DNA of 9,713 bases from Patescibacteria group bacterium UBA3291 (GCA_002361595.1 DETJ01000030.1:1-9713), one strand, 5' to 3'; numbered from the stretch's first letter, positions 1 to 8,546 are shown. A program made the numbers and translations. Notes: generated by a model not told the origin, from the letters alone.

Positions 1-2713
1 CCCAATATGTATCTACATATGGTTTGTGAAGATTAACCTCAGTTTTCGCATCATTATCTCGATAATGAACGTTAATTACTCCATTTCTTGGATAATATTT
101 TGCCCTATCTCTAGCATAAACAAGAGGTCTAAAAGCAGATCTCATTCACCAAATTGGATCTCAATGTGAGATGATAACTACTGTTTTAGTAGCAAATTTC
201 TCTGCCAATTTACGAACCATCATTTGAGTTCTATCCACCATTTGATCTATTGATTCATCTCATGGGAATATTGGTTTACTAGTATCTGTGTGATGTTGTA
301 CATGAAGTCAAGCCTCTTCAGGTTTTCATTGTAAAGAAATCTGTAAATATTCACAATCACGAAAATCTCCCCATACTCCATATCAAAGGTCATATAATGT
401 TTCATTTTCTGGATTCTGGAGATATTCTATAATTTCATTTCTATCCCAAATTTCTCTGAATTTAGCCTGAAAATCCTCATATTTAGTTCTAATTGCATTG
501 ACTTCATCAGCAGTAAACCAGTCATTCAATGTAGGTAAAGCCGTTTCTCGAACTCTATCCATAGGAGAAAGAATCAATATTTTGTCTGAATCTGATTTCA
601 AATCATGTAATTGATCCCTTGTATTCTCAGCTTGTTTTATTCATTCCTCGATTAAATGAGCCAAATCTCCACGAGAATCTTGCTTACGAGTTAGATTACA
701 GTCTGTTCTTCCGTGACGGATGAATATAAATTTAGTCAAATTCTTAGATCATGAACGAGTAAGTTGGTACATTTCCTCTAATGTAGAAAGAGAGAATGTA
801 TCCAATGGATCATCCACATTAGCCCAAATTGGCAATGGACTTCCCCAATATCTATTCCTAGCAACATTTCGGTCTGGAGCTTGTTTTAATCAATTTACAA
901 ATCTATTTGAAACACTTTCTGGGATAAATCTGATTTTTTCTGCATCAACGATTGTAGCAGCATTCATCTGTTGCTCTTTGATGAACCATGATGACATAGC
1001 TTTGGAAATAAGAGGCGTATGACATCTCCAACAATGAGGATATGAGTGTGTAATTGATTCAGATTTAATTAATTTCTTTTCAGCTTTTAGACGATCAATT
1101 ATTTCTTTATTTACTGTAAGCACACTCTGTCATTGATAATCAGGAACTTGTTCATCAAATTCTCAATACTCATTAACTGCGATAAACAGCCAATCTAATG
1201 CTCTGTCAGCTCAAAATAAATCTGCAACTACTTCAAAGTCCTCCTGTCCAAATGTTGGAGCAATATGTACTATTCATGTTCAGTCTTCTGTACTTACATA
1301 ATCTCCAGGAATCATCTGAAAATATCTATCCTTAAATTCTGCAGGAAGTTTAGAATTATTGATATATTCAAATAATGGAGTATAGAATGTTCCGACTAAT
1401 TTTGAACCTTTAATTTTATTTACCAAAATATAGTCTTCAGGATTTTTGTAGTACTTTTTGAGTAAAGCATCAGCTAAAATATAGTATTCATGACTCTCTT
1501 TGTCATAAACCATACTATAATGAATTTCTGGTCAAACTGCCAAGAAACTATTTGATGGTAATGTCCAAGGAGTAGTAGTCCATGCTAATGCATAAACTGG
1601 AGCATCTGCCTGAATCTTTAACCAAATTTCATTGTGAGCTACATATAAATCGTAGAACTGACTAATAATTTCTTGTGGATCGTCCATCACAGTTCCATCA
1701 ATAACCACTTCCATTCAGATTTCATTTTCACTTTCTCTTATTTCAGCCCATTGAAGTTGAGTAATTTTATCTGGTTCCATAATTTTTGGCTCACCTTCTA
1801 TTTCAGCTTCCACATAAATTAGATTCCAGATATTTCAATTAAGTAATTCTTTAAATTCTCACAAAATTTTACAATTCTTAGTTTCCACATCCAATTCTTC
1901 CTTAATTTCTTTAGCTACAGTTTTTTCTATACTATCTCATTTTTCTACCTTTCATCCAGGGAAAACATATTTCTGAGCTTTTACTCAATATTCTAGTAAA
2001 TATTTTCCATCTCTTTTGATTACACAACAAACTACATTTACTGCTTTATCACTTGATGTAGTTTCATAATTAAATCTATTTGCATATGCTTTATTAGTAA
2101 GCTGAAATCTGACTGTAATTGCTGTATCAGTTTTATCTTCATATCCATCAGTTACTTCATTATTTGCCAATGGTGTAGCACAGCTTGGACAATACCACTG
2201 AACCTTGAATCACTTATAAACTAGATTTTGTCTGTAAATATTTGAAAAACAGTACATTACACTTTCCATGAAATCTAGGTCCATAGTACGATATGGATGC
2301 TCGATATCAGCCCAACGTCCAGAATGATCTACAAACCATTTCCAAACTTCATTTGTATTATCCACATATTTTCTACATTCTTCAGTGAATGCTTTAATTC
2401 AGATTTTATTTTCTATATCTCTCTTTCAGTCAATTCAAAGTTTCTTTTCTACTGCCTTTTCTACTGGTAGACCATGACAATCCCATCACCATTTTCTCTC
2501 TACACGAAAACCTCTCATAGTCATATAACGAGGGAAAACATCTTTGATTGCTCAAGCTAATAAGTGTCCATAATGAGGATCTCATGAAGCAAATGGAGGT
2601 CCATCGAAGAAACGAAATTGCATCTGCTCTGATCTTTCATTTATCGATCTCTGAAATGCATTATTATCTTTCCAATATTGAAGTATTGAATCCATCATTT
2701 CTAATGTAGTCAT
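1..2713 (-). CDS. ileS: Isoleucyl-tRNA synthetase with embedded Nudix and histidine-phosphatase domains (3' end beyond window)
   Basis: Class I synthetase that charges tRNA-Ile in the cytoplasm. 904 residues are visible. Core motifs in order: the HIGH-type HYGH (47-50, within FASGDPHYGHLLAG), KWGWDCHGLPVE (about 76-87), the editing-domain motif WTTTPWTLPSN (378-388), GTGIVHIAPTFGQEDF (478-493), PHCWRCHTPL (559-568), NRYWGSPLPIW (620-630) and NLHKPYVD (894-901). KMSKS and the anticodon-binding region lie past the left edge. The ATG at 2713 is chosen because a TAA lies six codons upstream in frame and no other ATG lies between. I count 28 in-frame TGA codons, read as Gly. NLHKPYVD sits hundreds of residues later than usual because two enzyme domains are inserted (listed separately). 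Editing-site motifs are intact. Identity is very secure; the domain architecture is read directly from one continuous frame. Confidence 0.97.
56..736 (-). other. Histidine-phosphatase (RHG/PGM-like) domain inserted in the IleRS core
   Basis: Residues about 660-886 of the IleRS. The domain opens with TKFIFIRHGRTDCN (660-673), the RHG signature with nucleophile His667. It continues with the SPMDRVRETA segment (716-725), which matches the family's SPLxRAxQTA, then an acidic/Gly-rich stretch DLGYGVWGDF (775-784). It closes with VVIISHGDP (845-853), carrying the second catalytic His850. The order, spacing and motif set fit a complete, potentially active branch-1 histidine phosphatase. IleRS sequence flanks it: NRYWGSPLPIW and an EEM segment before, NLHKPYVD after. 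In ordinary IleRS these flanks are joined by a few dozen residues. The glycine of SHG is a TGA codon. Substrate is unknown; family members act on phosphosugars, nucleotides or phosphoproteins. Confidence 0.9.
1628..2050 (-). other. Nudix hydrolase domain inserted in the IleRS CP1 editing domain
   Basis: Residues about 222-362 of the IleRS. A normal CP1 domain goes from the strand seen here as TAITVRFQL (197-205) to LAWTTTPW within a short loop; here about 170 residues intervene. They start with a Nudix-like first strand (VNVVCCVIKRDGKYLLEYG, 225-243), then FPGGKVEKGD leading into the Nudix box: G254, D260, K268, E269, I270, E272, E273, D275, V276. The canonical box is G-x5-E-x7-R-E-U-x-E-E-x-G-U, so the metal-binding E269, E272 and E273 are kept. 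The first Glu is Asp, Arg is Lys and the late Gly is Asp. A strand (LIYVEAEIEG) and a probable C-terminal helix (about 346-360) follow, matching a full-length Nudix fold. Two Nudix glycines (254, 259) are encoded by TGA. Substrate cannot be told from sequence. Confidence 0.88.
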
Positions 2714-2756
2714 CTCAACTTTTCAAAGTTAACAAAAATAAAAATCTGATTTTCAT

Positions 2757-2769
2757 CAATGATTCATTG
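2757..2769. promoter_or_regulatory. 13-bp palindrome over the ileS -10/start site
   Basis: CAATGA-T-TCATTG is a perfect 6-1-6 inverted repeat. It covers most of the predicted ileS -10 box and its likely RNA start. A one-base centre cannot form an RNA hairpin, so an operator for a dimeric DNA-binding protein is the natural reading. It could also be chance in AT-rich DNA. Confidence 0.3.
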
Positions 2770-2793
2770 TAGAAACTTTTATTGTAATTGCAA
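2766..2793 (-). promoter_or_regulatory. Predicted sigma70-type promoter for ileS
   Basis: On the minus strand TTGCAA (2793-2788) is followed after 16 bases by TACAAT (2771-2766). This predicts an RNA start near 2759 and a leader of about 46 bases. The -10 matches consensus at 5 of 6 positions, the -35 at 4 of 6. The leader is too short for a T-box. Confidence 0.5.
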
Positions 2794-2808
2794 GTAAAAA
2801 GGTATAAA
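2782..2808 (+). promoter_or_regulatory. Possible promoter for the HdeD-like gene
   Basis: TTGTAA (2782-2787) and TATAAA (2803-2808) are separated by 15 bases, slightly short. RNA would start near 2815. The -35 lies back to back with the ileS -35 (2788-2793) on the other strand, so the two genes would be fired from one divergent region. Confidence 0.35.
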
Positions 2809-2849
2809 ATAAATATTTGATTTTTTGGGAAAAATCACTATACATCCCA

Positions 2850-3551
2850 ATGAAAATTTTACTTTATTTTTTAAAGTTCATGGCAAATTCTGAAAGCAAG
2901 CAATCTCGACCATTTTGGTTACTAATATCTTTAGCAATATTGGTAATCATATCTTGAATTATAACTATCTGTTTTCCAGGTATTTTCTGGAAATTTATGG
3001 ATATCATCCTATGATTCTTCCTAATTTTAGCATGAACCGCAGCGATTATCAATACATTTAAAAACCAGGATGTAAAAGCAATTTCTTTCCTATGAATAAT
3101 TGGATTTTTATTAGTTTTAATCTGACTTTTATTAATATTCTCTTGGTCTCAATTTGTATGAACATTAATGATTTGGATGTTTGCTTTGTGGGCACTGATA
3201 AGATGAATAATGCTAATTGTTTTTAGCATAATGAACAAAGAAAATCAACCAATGCGATGGGCTATAGCATGACTATGATGATTACTTTTTATACTTGCAA
3301 TAGTAATTGCTGCTTCAGATAAAAGCGAAGCTAGAACATTAGCATGAATCTGCATCTGAATATCTACTATACTTGATGGTATTTCATTATTATTCTTTGC
3401 TCTAAAAGTAAAAAACAACCCATCATTACAGGCAGAACTAGTAAATCAAGCAGACCAAAATGAGATTGCACAATGAAACGTTGTAATCACTCAAACTACA
3501 GTTGTTACACAAGTGGATACACAAACTCCAAGTAACGAAACTCAACAATAA
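2850..3551 (+). CDS. HdeD/DUF308-like six-helix membrane protein
   Basis: 233 residues, with six hydrophobic segments at about 22-46, 51-68, 78-97, 102-127, 137-155 and 163-186. They are arranged as three helix pairs with the recurring small-residue-rich pattern of DUF308 repeats (for example GFFLILAGTAAIIN at 55-68 and ALWALIRGIMLIVF at 112-125). HdeD is linked to acid resistance in enterobacteria, but the role of distant homologues is not known, so no function is assigned. About 45 hydrophilic residues rich in Gln, Thr, Asn and Val follow the last helix, which is longer than in a minimal HdeD. Many glycines in the helices are TGA. The ATG at 2850 gives MKILLYFLKF before the first helix; the ATG at 2880 (Met11, MANSESKQ) is an equally reasonable start. 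No Shine-Dalgarno sequence helps decide. Confidence 0.75.
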
Positions 3552-3579
3552 TTATCATCAATATTTTCTCCTCCAAAAT

Positions 3580-3607
3580 TTGAAATATTTAAAATTTTGA
3601 TTATAAT
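3580..3607 (+). promoter_or_regulatory. Promoter for the lipoprotein gene, overlapping a terminator stem
   Basis: TTGAAA (3580-3585), a 16-base spacer and a perfect TATAAT (3602-3607). RNA would start near 3613-3615, inside the 5' arm of the hairpin at 3609-3633, giving a leader of about 28 bases before the ATG at 3642. Close to consensus at both boxes. Confidence 0.6.
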
Positions 3608-3608
3608 T

Positions 3609-3638
3609 AGGTTATGAATTTATTTCATAACCTTTTTT
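3609..3638 (+). terminator. Rho-independent terminator after the HdeD-like gene
   Basis: AGGTTATGAA (3609-3618) pairs perfectly with TTCATAACCT (3624-3633) across a five-base loop and runs into six Ts (3633-3638). It lies 57 bases after the HdeD-like stop and ends only a few bases before the next start codon. Confidence 0.8.
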
Positions 3639-3641
3639 AAT

Positions 3642-4151
3642 ATGAAATCTCGTAAAGCATCTCCTGAAATAAAGAACGAAGGAAAAGATACAAATAAATC
3701 ATCAGGATGGAAAAAAGTTGTAACTACAGCATCTTTTGCTTTAGCAGCTTGATTATTTTCATCTTGTGATAAAGTACCAAACGACCAAGTAGTTTTAGAT
3801 CCCAATGAAGAATCTGTAGCTCTTAGTTTTGAATATCAATTTGGAAGTCCTGAATCTGGAACATTAATTGATTATAATATCTTTGTTCATAAAGATGGAG
3901 ATAAATATAAATGAACTATCCAACAATCTGACTGAATCTTTTCAAGCACTACTGACATAGAATCTGATAATCTCGACTGATTATTTGAGGAAATCGCTGA
4001 TAAATCAGATAGTGAATATATCACAGAAAATACAAGAGCCAGAAAAAATGATAAACTCGCTTTCGCTAAAAAAGCATATAAAAACAATATTCTAGATAAA
4101 TCTAAAAAATGAGGAAAATCTGGAAAATTTAAGATTAAGTATAAGAAATAA
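3642..4151 (+). CDS. Small putative lipoprotein of unknown function
   Basis: 169 residues. A long, charged n-region (1-25) is followed by a short hydrophobic stretch (about 26-39) and LFSSC with Cys42. This resembles a lipobox, although the -3 position is Phe rather than the usual Leu/Val/Ile. Gly37 in this stretch is a TGA codon. The mature part is hydrophilic, with a segment that looks beta-rich (VALSFEYQFG to DYNIFVHKDGDKYKG). It is acidic in the middle and ends in a strongly basic tail with repeated KK/KS/KF pairs. I recognise no family. The ATG at 3642 is the only Met in the N-terminal region; it sits three bases after the U-tract of the preceding terminator and has no Shine-Dalgarno sequence. 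Export and lipidation are predictions; the open frame itself is clear. Confidence 0.7.
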
Positions 4152-4164
4152 ATCTATATTCCCC

Positions 4165-4192
4165 TTGCATTTTTAAAAAATAATCCTATAAA
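4165..4192 (+). promoter_or_regulatory. Possible clpC promoter, overlapping a terminator stem
   Basis: TTGCAT (4165-4170), a 16-base spacer and TATAAA (4187-4192). RNA would start near 4199, at the end of the 5' arm of the hairpin 4190-4224. The -35 is weak (3 of 6), the -10 good (5 of 6). The layout repeats that at 3580-3638. Confidence 0.4.
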
Positions 4193-4225
4193 AGTAGCAT
4201 CAGATGATTTTAGGTGCTACTTTTT
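4190..4225 (+). terminator. Rho-independent terminator after the lipoprotein gene
   Basis: AAAAGTAGCA (4190-4199) pairs with TGCTACTTTT (4215-4224) over a 15-base loop, with Ts at 4221-4225. It lies 38 bases after the lipoprotein stop and ends five bases before the clpC ATG. The loop is long, so efficiency is uncertain. Confidence 0.65.
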
Positions 4226-4230
4226 ATTGA

Positions 4231-6870
4231 ATGGAAGGAAACGAGGATAAAGAACAGCCAATTATTAAGCGAGATTATCTACCAGATGGAATCGTTGCAT
4301 TAGAGAATGCACAACGAATCGCTATCGCACAAAATCAGAATGCTATAAATTTTGATCATATTTTTTGGTGAAGTTACGGAGTAATTAGAGAAGATAAAAA
4401 CTTCCCTACTTTTTCGTCAATTGTTGGATTTAATAATGCCAAAAAATTGGATGAATATTACATACAATGGATTCAGAACATAGTCAAGAATAGGAAAGAT
4501 ATTCCAAATGAACATCGCATGAGAATCCAGAAAGTAGTTTTGGATGAAATCGTAAAAAATATAAAACAACGACATTATACTCGTCCAGATTTCTGCTTTC
4601 TATTTTGTACATCTTTTTTGAATTTGTCCAATGAAAATCAAGCGATTTGACTGCTGATTGACGATAGCGTAAACGTGAAAGCATGTATGGAGAACTGCGA
4701 AAAACTCGTAAACAATCCTATAGCTCGTCGCAGTGGCGTATTTGCTTTTTTACAAATTTTGAGTAAAATTTTCAAAGATATATCTTTAGATCCTAGTAAA
4801 GTACAAACTATGATAAACATTAATGATAACTTGAACGAATTAGAAGCTTTCTTGAAAGAGAATGATGTTTCAAATCCTGAAAATAGTGTAGAAAGCGAGA
4901 TTTGACAGGATTACGACCAAAATATTGATGCAAATGGAACTACAACTAAAAAGAAAGAAGAAAAAAAGCTGAATATAGAATACTTTGGTACAGATTTGAC
5001 CAGAGAATGTAAAAATGGATTTATCGATCCAATTATTTGACGTGAACAGGAAATCAATCAAGTGATTTATACACTTTTACGTAAAACTAAGAATAATCCC
5101 CTACTTATCTGAGAACCATGAGTAGGTAAAACTGCGATTGTAGAGGGATTAGCACAAAGAATAAATGAATGAAAGGTTCCAGATAAATTGAAGGGTAAAC
5201 GCCTTTTCCTTTTGGATATGGGAACTTTGGTTGCAGGAACTAAATATCGTGGAGAATTTGAAGCGAGAATGAAATCAATTCTAGACGAAGCAATCGATCC
5301 TGCGAATAATATCATAATGTTCATTGACGAAGTACATACAATTATTTGAGCAGGTGGACAAGATCATAACGATGCAGCTCAAATGCTTAAACCAATGCTT
5401 TCTAGATGAAAGTTAAAACTAATTGGAGCTACAACCTTTGATGAATACCAAAAAGTAATCGAAAAAGATGCAGCTTTGAAGAGAAGATTTCAAGAAGTAG
5501 TAGTAAATGAACCAGATAATGAGAATACGCAGCTAATCATCGAATGATTGAAAAAAACTTATGAGGATTTCCATGGAGTTCAGATTTCTCCTGATGCTAT
5601 TACAGCTGCTATCAATTTAAGTAAAAGATATATTTTGAATAAGCATTTACCTGATAAAGCATTAGATATCTTAGATGAAGCTTGTGCTAGAAAATCTACT
5701 ATGCAAGAAAAATTAGAGGTAAATGATGATTATCAAAAAGCTGAAAAAGAAATTGAATCTATTCAGAAAAAAATCACGAAAGCGATTGAAAATCAGGATT
5801 ATTTTACTGCTGCAGATTTGAAAGAAAAGGAAGAGAATTTGAAACAAAAATTACAATCAATCAGAAATAAAAGCACAATCCCTACTCATTTGAGAAGTAT
5901 GATTGATGCAAAAGATATCGGAAATGTATTAGCAGAAAAAACTTGAATCCCTGTAAATATCGTGAATGAAGATGAAATCAGCAAATTAAAGAGATTGAAA
6001 TCCACTTTGAAAGAAAGTATCATTGGACAAGATGAAGCTGTAGATGCAGTAGTTAAAACTCTAACTAGGTCCAGACTTTCTATGATTAATAAGAAAAAAC
6101 CTATTGGAAGTTTTCTATTCCTTGGACCTTCTGGAGTAGGTAAAACATATTTAGCAAAACTTATAGCAAGAGATTATTTCGGAGATGAAAGTGCCATGAT
6201 CAGATTTGATATGTCTGAATTTATGGAAAAATTTTCTGTAAGTAAATTAATCTGATCTCCTGCTGGATATGTAGGATTTGAAGAATGAGGAGGTTTAACT
6301 GAGGCTGTTAGAAGAAAACCTTATTCTGTAATTCTATTCGATGAAATTGAAAAGGCTTCACCTGATGTATTGAATATCTTATTACAGATATTGGATGAGT
6401 GACAACTAAAAGATAGCAAATGAAGATTAATAGACTTCAAATCTACTATCATAATCATGACTTCAAATATCGGTAGCGAAGAATTTAGTAAGAAACAAGT
6501 AAGTATCGGATTCGCTACTGGAACTGAAAAAGAAATGAGTGCAAAAGACTTTGATTTGATTAAAGAAAGAGTCGTTGATCAGCTTAAAAATTCTTTGACT
6601 CCTGAATTATTAAATAGAATTGACTATAAAGTCGTATTCAAACCATTGAGCAAAGACGATTTGAAATCTATATTCAATATGCAATTAGCTACATTCTTGG
6701 ATGCATGGAAATGAAAAGGATGAATCAAATTACCTAAATTCACAGCTAAGCAAGTGAAAGATATCATTGAAAAGATTTATGACCCACAATATGGAGCAAG
6801 ACCAGTGGAAAGATATATTCAGAATGATATTGAATGAGAATTAATTAATTCAGTATTAGAAGCTAATTAG
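4231..6870 (+). CDS. clpC: ClpC-type AAA+ protein unfoldase
   Basis: 879 residues. A hexameric Hsp100 ATPase that unfolds proteins and probably feeds them to ClpP. A divergent Clp N-domain (about 15-160) and a polar, Lys-rich linker lead to NBD1: IIGREQEI (268-275), Walker A GEPGVGKT (294-301, both motif glycines 294 and 297 encoded TGA), Walker B MFIDE (363-367) and arginine pair R418/R419. A short middle region with a UVR-like helix (about 515-545) resembles ClpC, not the long ClpB M-domain. NBD2 has Walker A GPSGVGKT (632-639), Walker B ILFDE (701-705), Arg finger R796 and sensor-2 GAR (855-857). An IGF tripeptide at 759-761, in the loop used for ClpP docking, supports a protease partner. 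An in-frame ATG at 4204 lies in the terminator loop and is less likely as start. clpP is not in the window. Confidence 0.92.
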
Positions 6871-6883
6871 TGATTATAGAAAG

Positions 6884-6909
6884 AAGCTCTCCAGATGGAG
6901 AGCTTTTTT
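6884..6909. terminator. Hairpin terminator shared by convergent clpC and the minus-strand gene
   Basis: AAGCTCTCC (6884-6892) pairs with GGAGAGCTT (6897-6905) over a four-base loop, then six Ts (6904-6909) on the plus strand. It ends clpC transcription and overlaps the stop codon (6910-6908) of the opposing gene. The minus-strand U-tract is interrupted, so termination is expected to be stronger for clpC. Confidence 0.85.
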
Positions 6910-8533
6910 ATTTTTTAATTCTTTTAAACGTTTTATATCAATTCCCTGAATCTATAATTTGATAATAATAGTCTTTATCAGATATCACGTAAAAATAATC
7001 TAAATATTCATAAACCGGATAAGGATCTTTAAATTTTTCTACTTTTAATGTTTCCATATCTACAGGAAATCTCCATATTCAATTATAATATTCTTCTCAT
7101 ATTCCGTCAGAAACTAACAGATAATTTCAGTTTTTATAAACAGGTGGATAATTATTAACTAATGATTCTTCATTTTCAAAAATACTATTTCAAACAAATT
7201 CTGAACTTACATCTTCAAATCATGTATCTTTGTCGTAAAGCCATTTCCATTCTTCATTCTTCTCCAATATTTTAAAATCTGATTCTTTTGGAATTCTTTT
7301 TATTATGATATATTCATCATCTTCCCATAAATAAATATAATCTTTATCTCTTCCTATGTAATGATGATACTGAACTCATCAATTTAGAACTCTATATCTT
7401 CTATCTTGTTTTGAAGAAACAAAACTTCATTTTTCAACAGGAAATTTATAAGGGAATAAAATGAGATATCAATCACTATACCCTACGAATCAATCAAAAG
7501 CCTGTACTCACATAGTATTTAACGGTACATATCAAGGAAATTCTTGTTTACTTACAGCATAATTTTCATCTCATAAACTTATATATAAATTATATTTATC
7601 TTCTCATGGATTCATATATTTTGCTCTTCAATCAGCATCAAAACTTGGATCATAAAACCATCTATTATACGAATCTTTATCTTTCTCCACTTCAGAAATA
7701 TCAAGTAATTCTATATTCCAAGATTCATCATTAGTCTTTATCCAATTATTATATTTTTTGAAAATTTCTTTCTGTAAATCTGTCAAATTTTCTTCATTGA
7801 TTTTAATATCGTAAGAATCTTCTTTCTCTATAGCATAGAACTTATAATCAATATTTGAATCTGATTTTTCATTTCAATTTTCTAAATAATTCATAGCTTC
7901 TTCATATTTTTCTTTGCAACTCATAACATCAACACTATCAATATCTATACTTTCATCCATTTGTATATATCAACCACCTCATCAATCAAAACAATCAAAT
8001 AACCATTTACGATTTTCTCTATCGTAAATAGCAAATCTACTAACAGTTCAATCTTCTGATTCAGACTCAAAAAATATTAAATTATCACGATTTATTGAAC
8101 TAAAGTTTTTATATGGAGGAACTCAAAATCAAGTATCTAATGTTTTCAACCGTTCTATAGGATACACACCTTCTTTATTCGCCCAAACCCATGGATTCTC
8201 ATCCAAAGTTTTTGTTCGTTCTTCAACTGGAGTATATTCGTTTTCTTCTACTTTTTCTTCTTTTTTACAACGAGCATCTCATCATAATGGAATATCACAT
8301 GATTTTATTCAGAAAATATAAGTTTCAATTCATAGTATAGTATCCAAACTATTTTCTACATATTTATATCATATTCCTCTACTCGTATAAATAGATCATT
8401 CTTCTGTATATTCACAATTTGATGATATAGAAAAATACGGTTCTGAGCATCAGGCAACTCTGATTATATCAATTATTATAATCAGTAATAAGATAGATAT
8501 AATACAACATGTAAGAAGTCAGATTTTTTTCAT
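6908..8533 (-). CDS. Surface-anchored protein, weakly DKNYYY-like, unknown function
   Basis: 541 residues, second gene of a two-gene unit, starting 13 bases after the upstream gene's stop. The N-terminus is MKK followed by about 20 very hydrophobic residues, then RVAGC with Cys29. VAGC fits a lipobox, but the Asp22 and Arg25 just before it are unusual, so either a lipoprotein or a simple membrane anchor is possible. The long outer part is acidic and rich in Tyr, Trp and Asp. Short elements recur: RDKDYIYLW (395-403), SDKDYYY (518-524), KWLFD and KWLYD. These resemble the repeats of DKNYYY-family proteins, whose function is unknown. A run of five glycines follows CFD, encoded by a mix of TGA and GGT. 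The family assignment is tentative. The reading frame is secure: 541 codons without TAA or TAG. Confidence 0.72.
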
Positions 8534-8546
8534 GTTTATTTAGTTG

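Noticed and set aside
720..1022. Plus-strand open frame of 100 codons
   Set aside because: Antisense to the IleRS core, including the NRYWGSPLPIW motif; a shadow frame.
1..2713. Many short minus-strand fragments that could be a decayed gene or separate Nudix and phosphatase genes
   Set aside because: The breaks are TGA codons at conserved glycines. With UGA as Gly the frame is continuous over 904 codons, and IleRS motifs flank each insert.
1..2713. Assembly chimera as the source of the IleRS inserts
   Set aside because: The frame is kept at all four junctions, TGA-Gly usage is the same inside and outside the inserts, and the core resumes at the expected motifs. Read coverage would still be needed to exclude it fully.
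2717..2730. AACTTT-TC-AAAGTT inverted repeat just upstream of the ileS start
   Set aside because: The stem is short and AT-rich with no U-tract; likely chance, though it could slightly mask the start codon.
2714..2849. T-box or other riboswitch for ileS
   Set aside because: The predicted leader is only about 46 bases and contains no T-box motif or antiterminator pair.
4204..4230. Alternative clpC start at the ATG at 4204
   Set aside because: It lies in the loop of the terminator hairpin and would add a hydrophobic MILGATFYG. Possible if RNA starts near 4199, but less likely than 4231.
4231..6870. UGA as tryptophan (table 4)
   Set aside because: Walker A would read WEPWVGKT and the Nudix box would lose its invariant Gly. 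Glycine restores every motif.
4231..6870. ClpB disaggregase assignment
   Set aside because: The middle region is short and UVR-like rather than the long ClpB coiled coil, and an IGF loop typical of ClpP-binding members is present.
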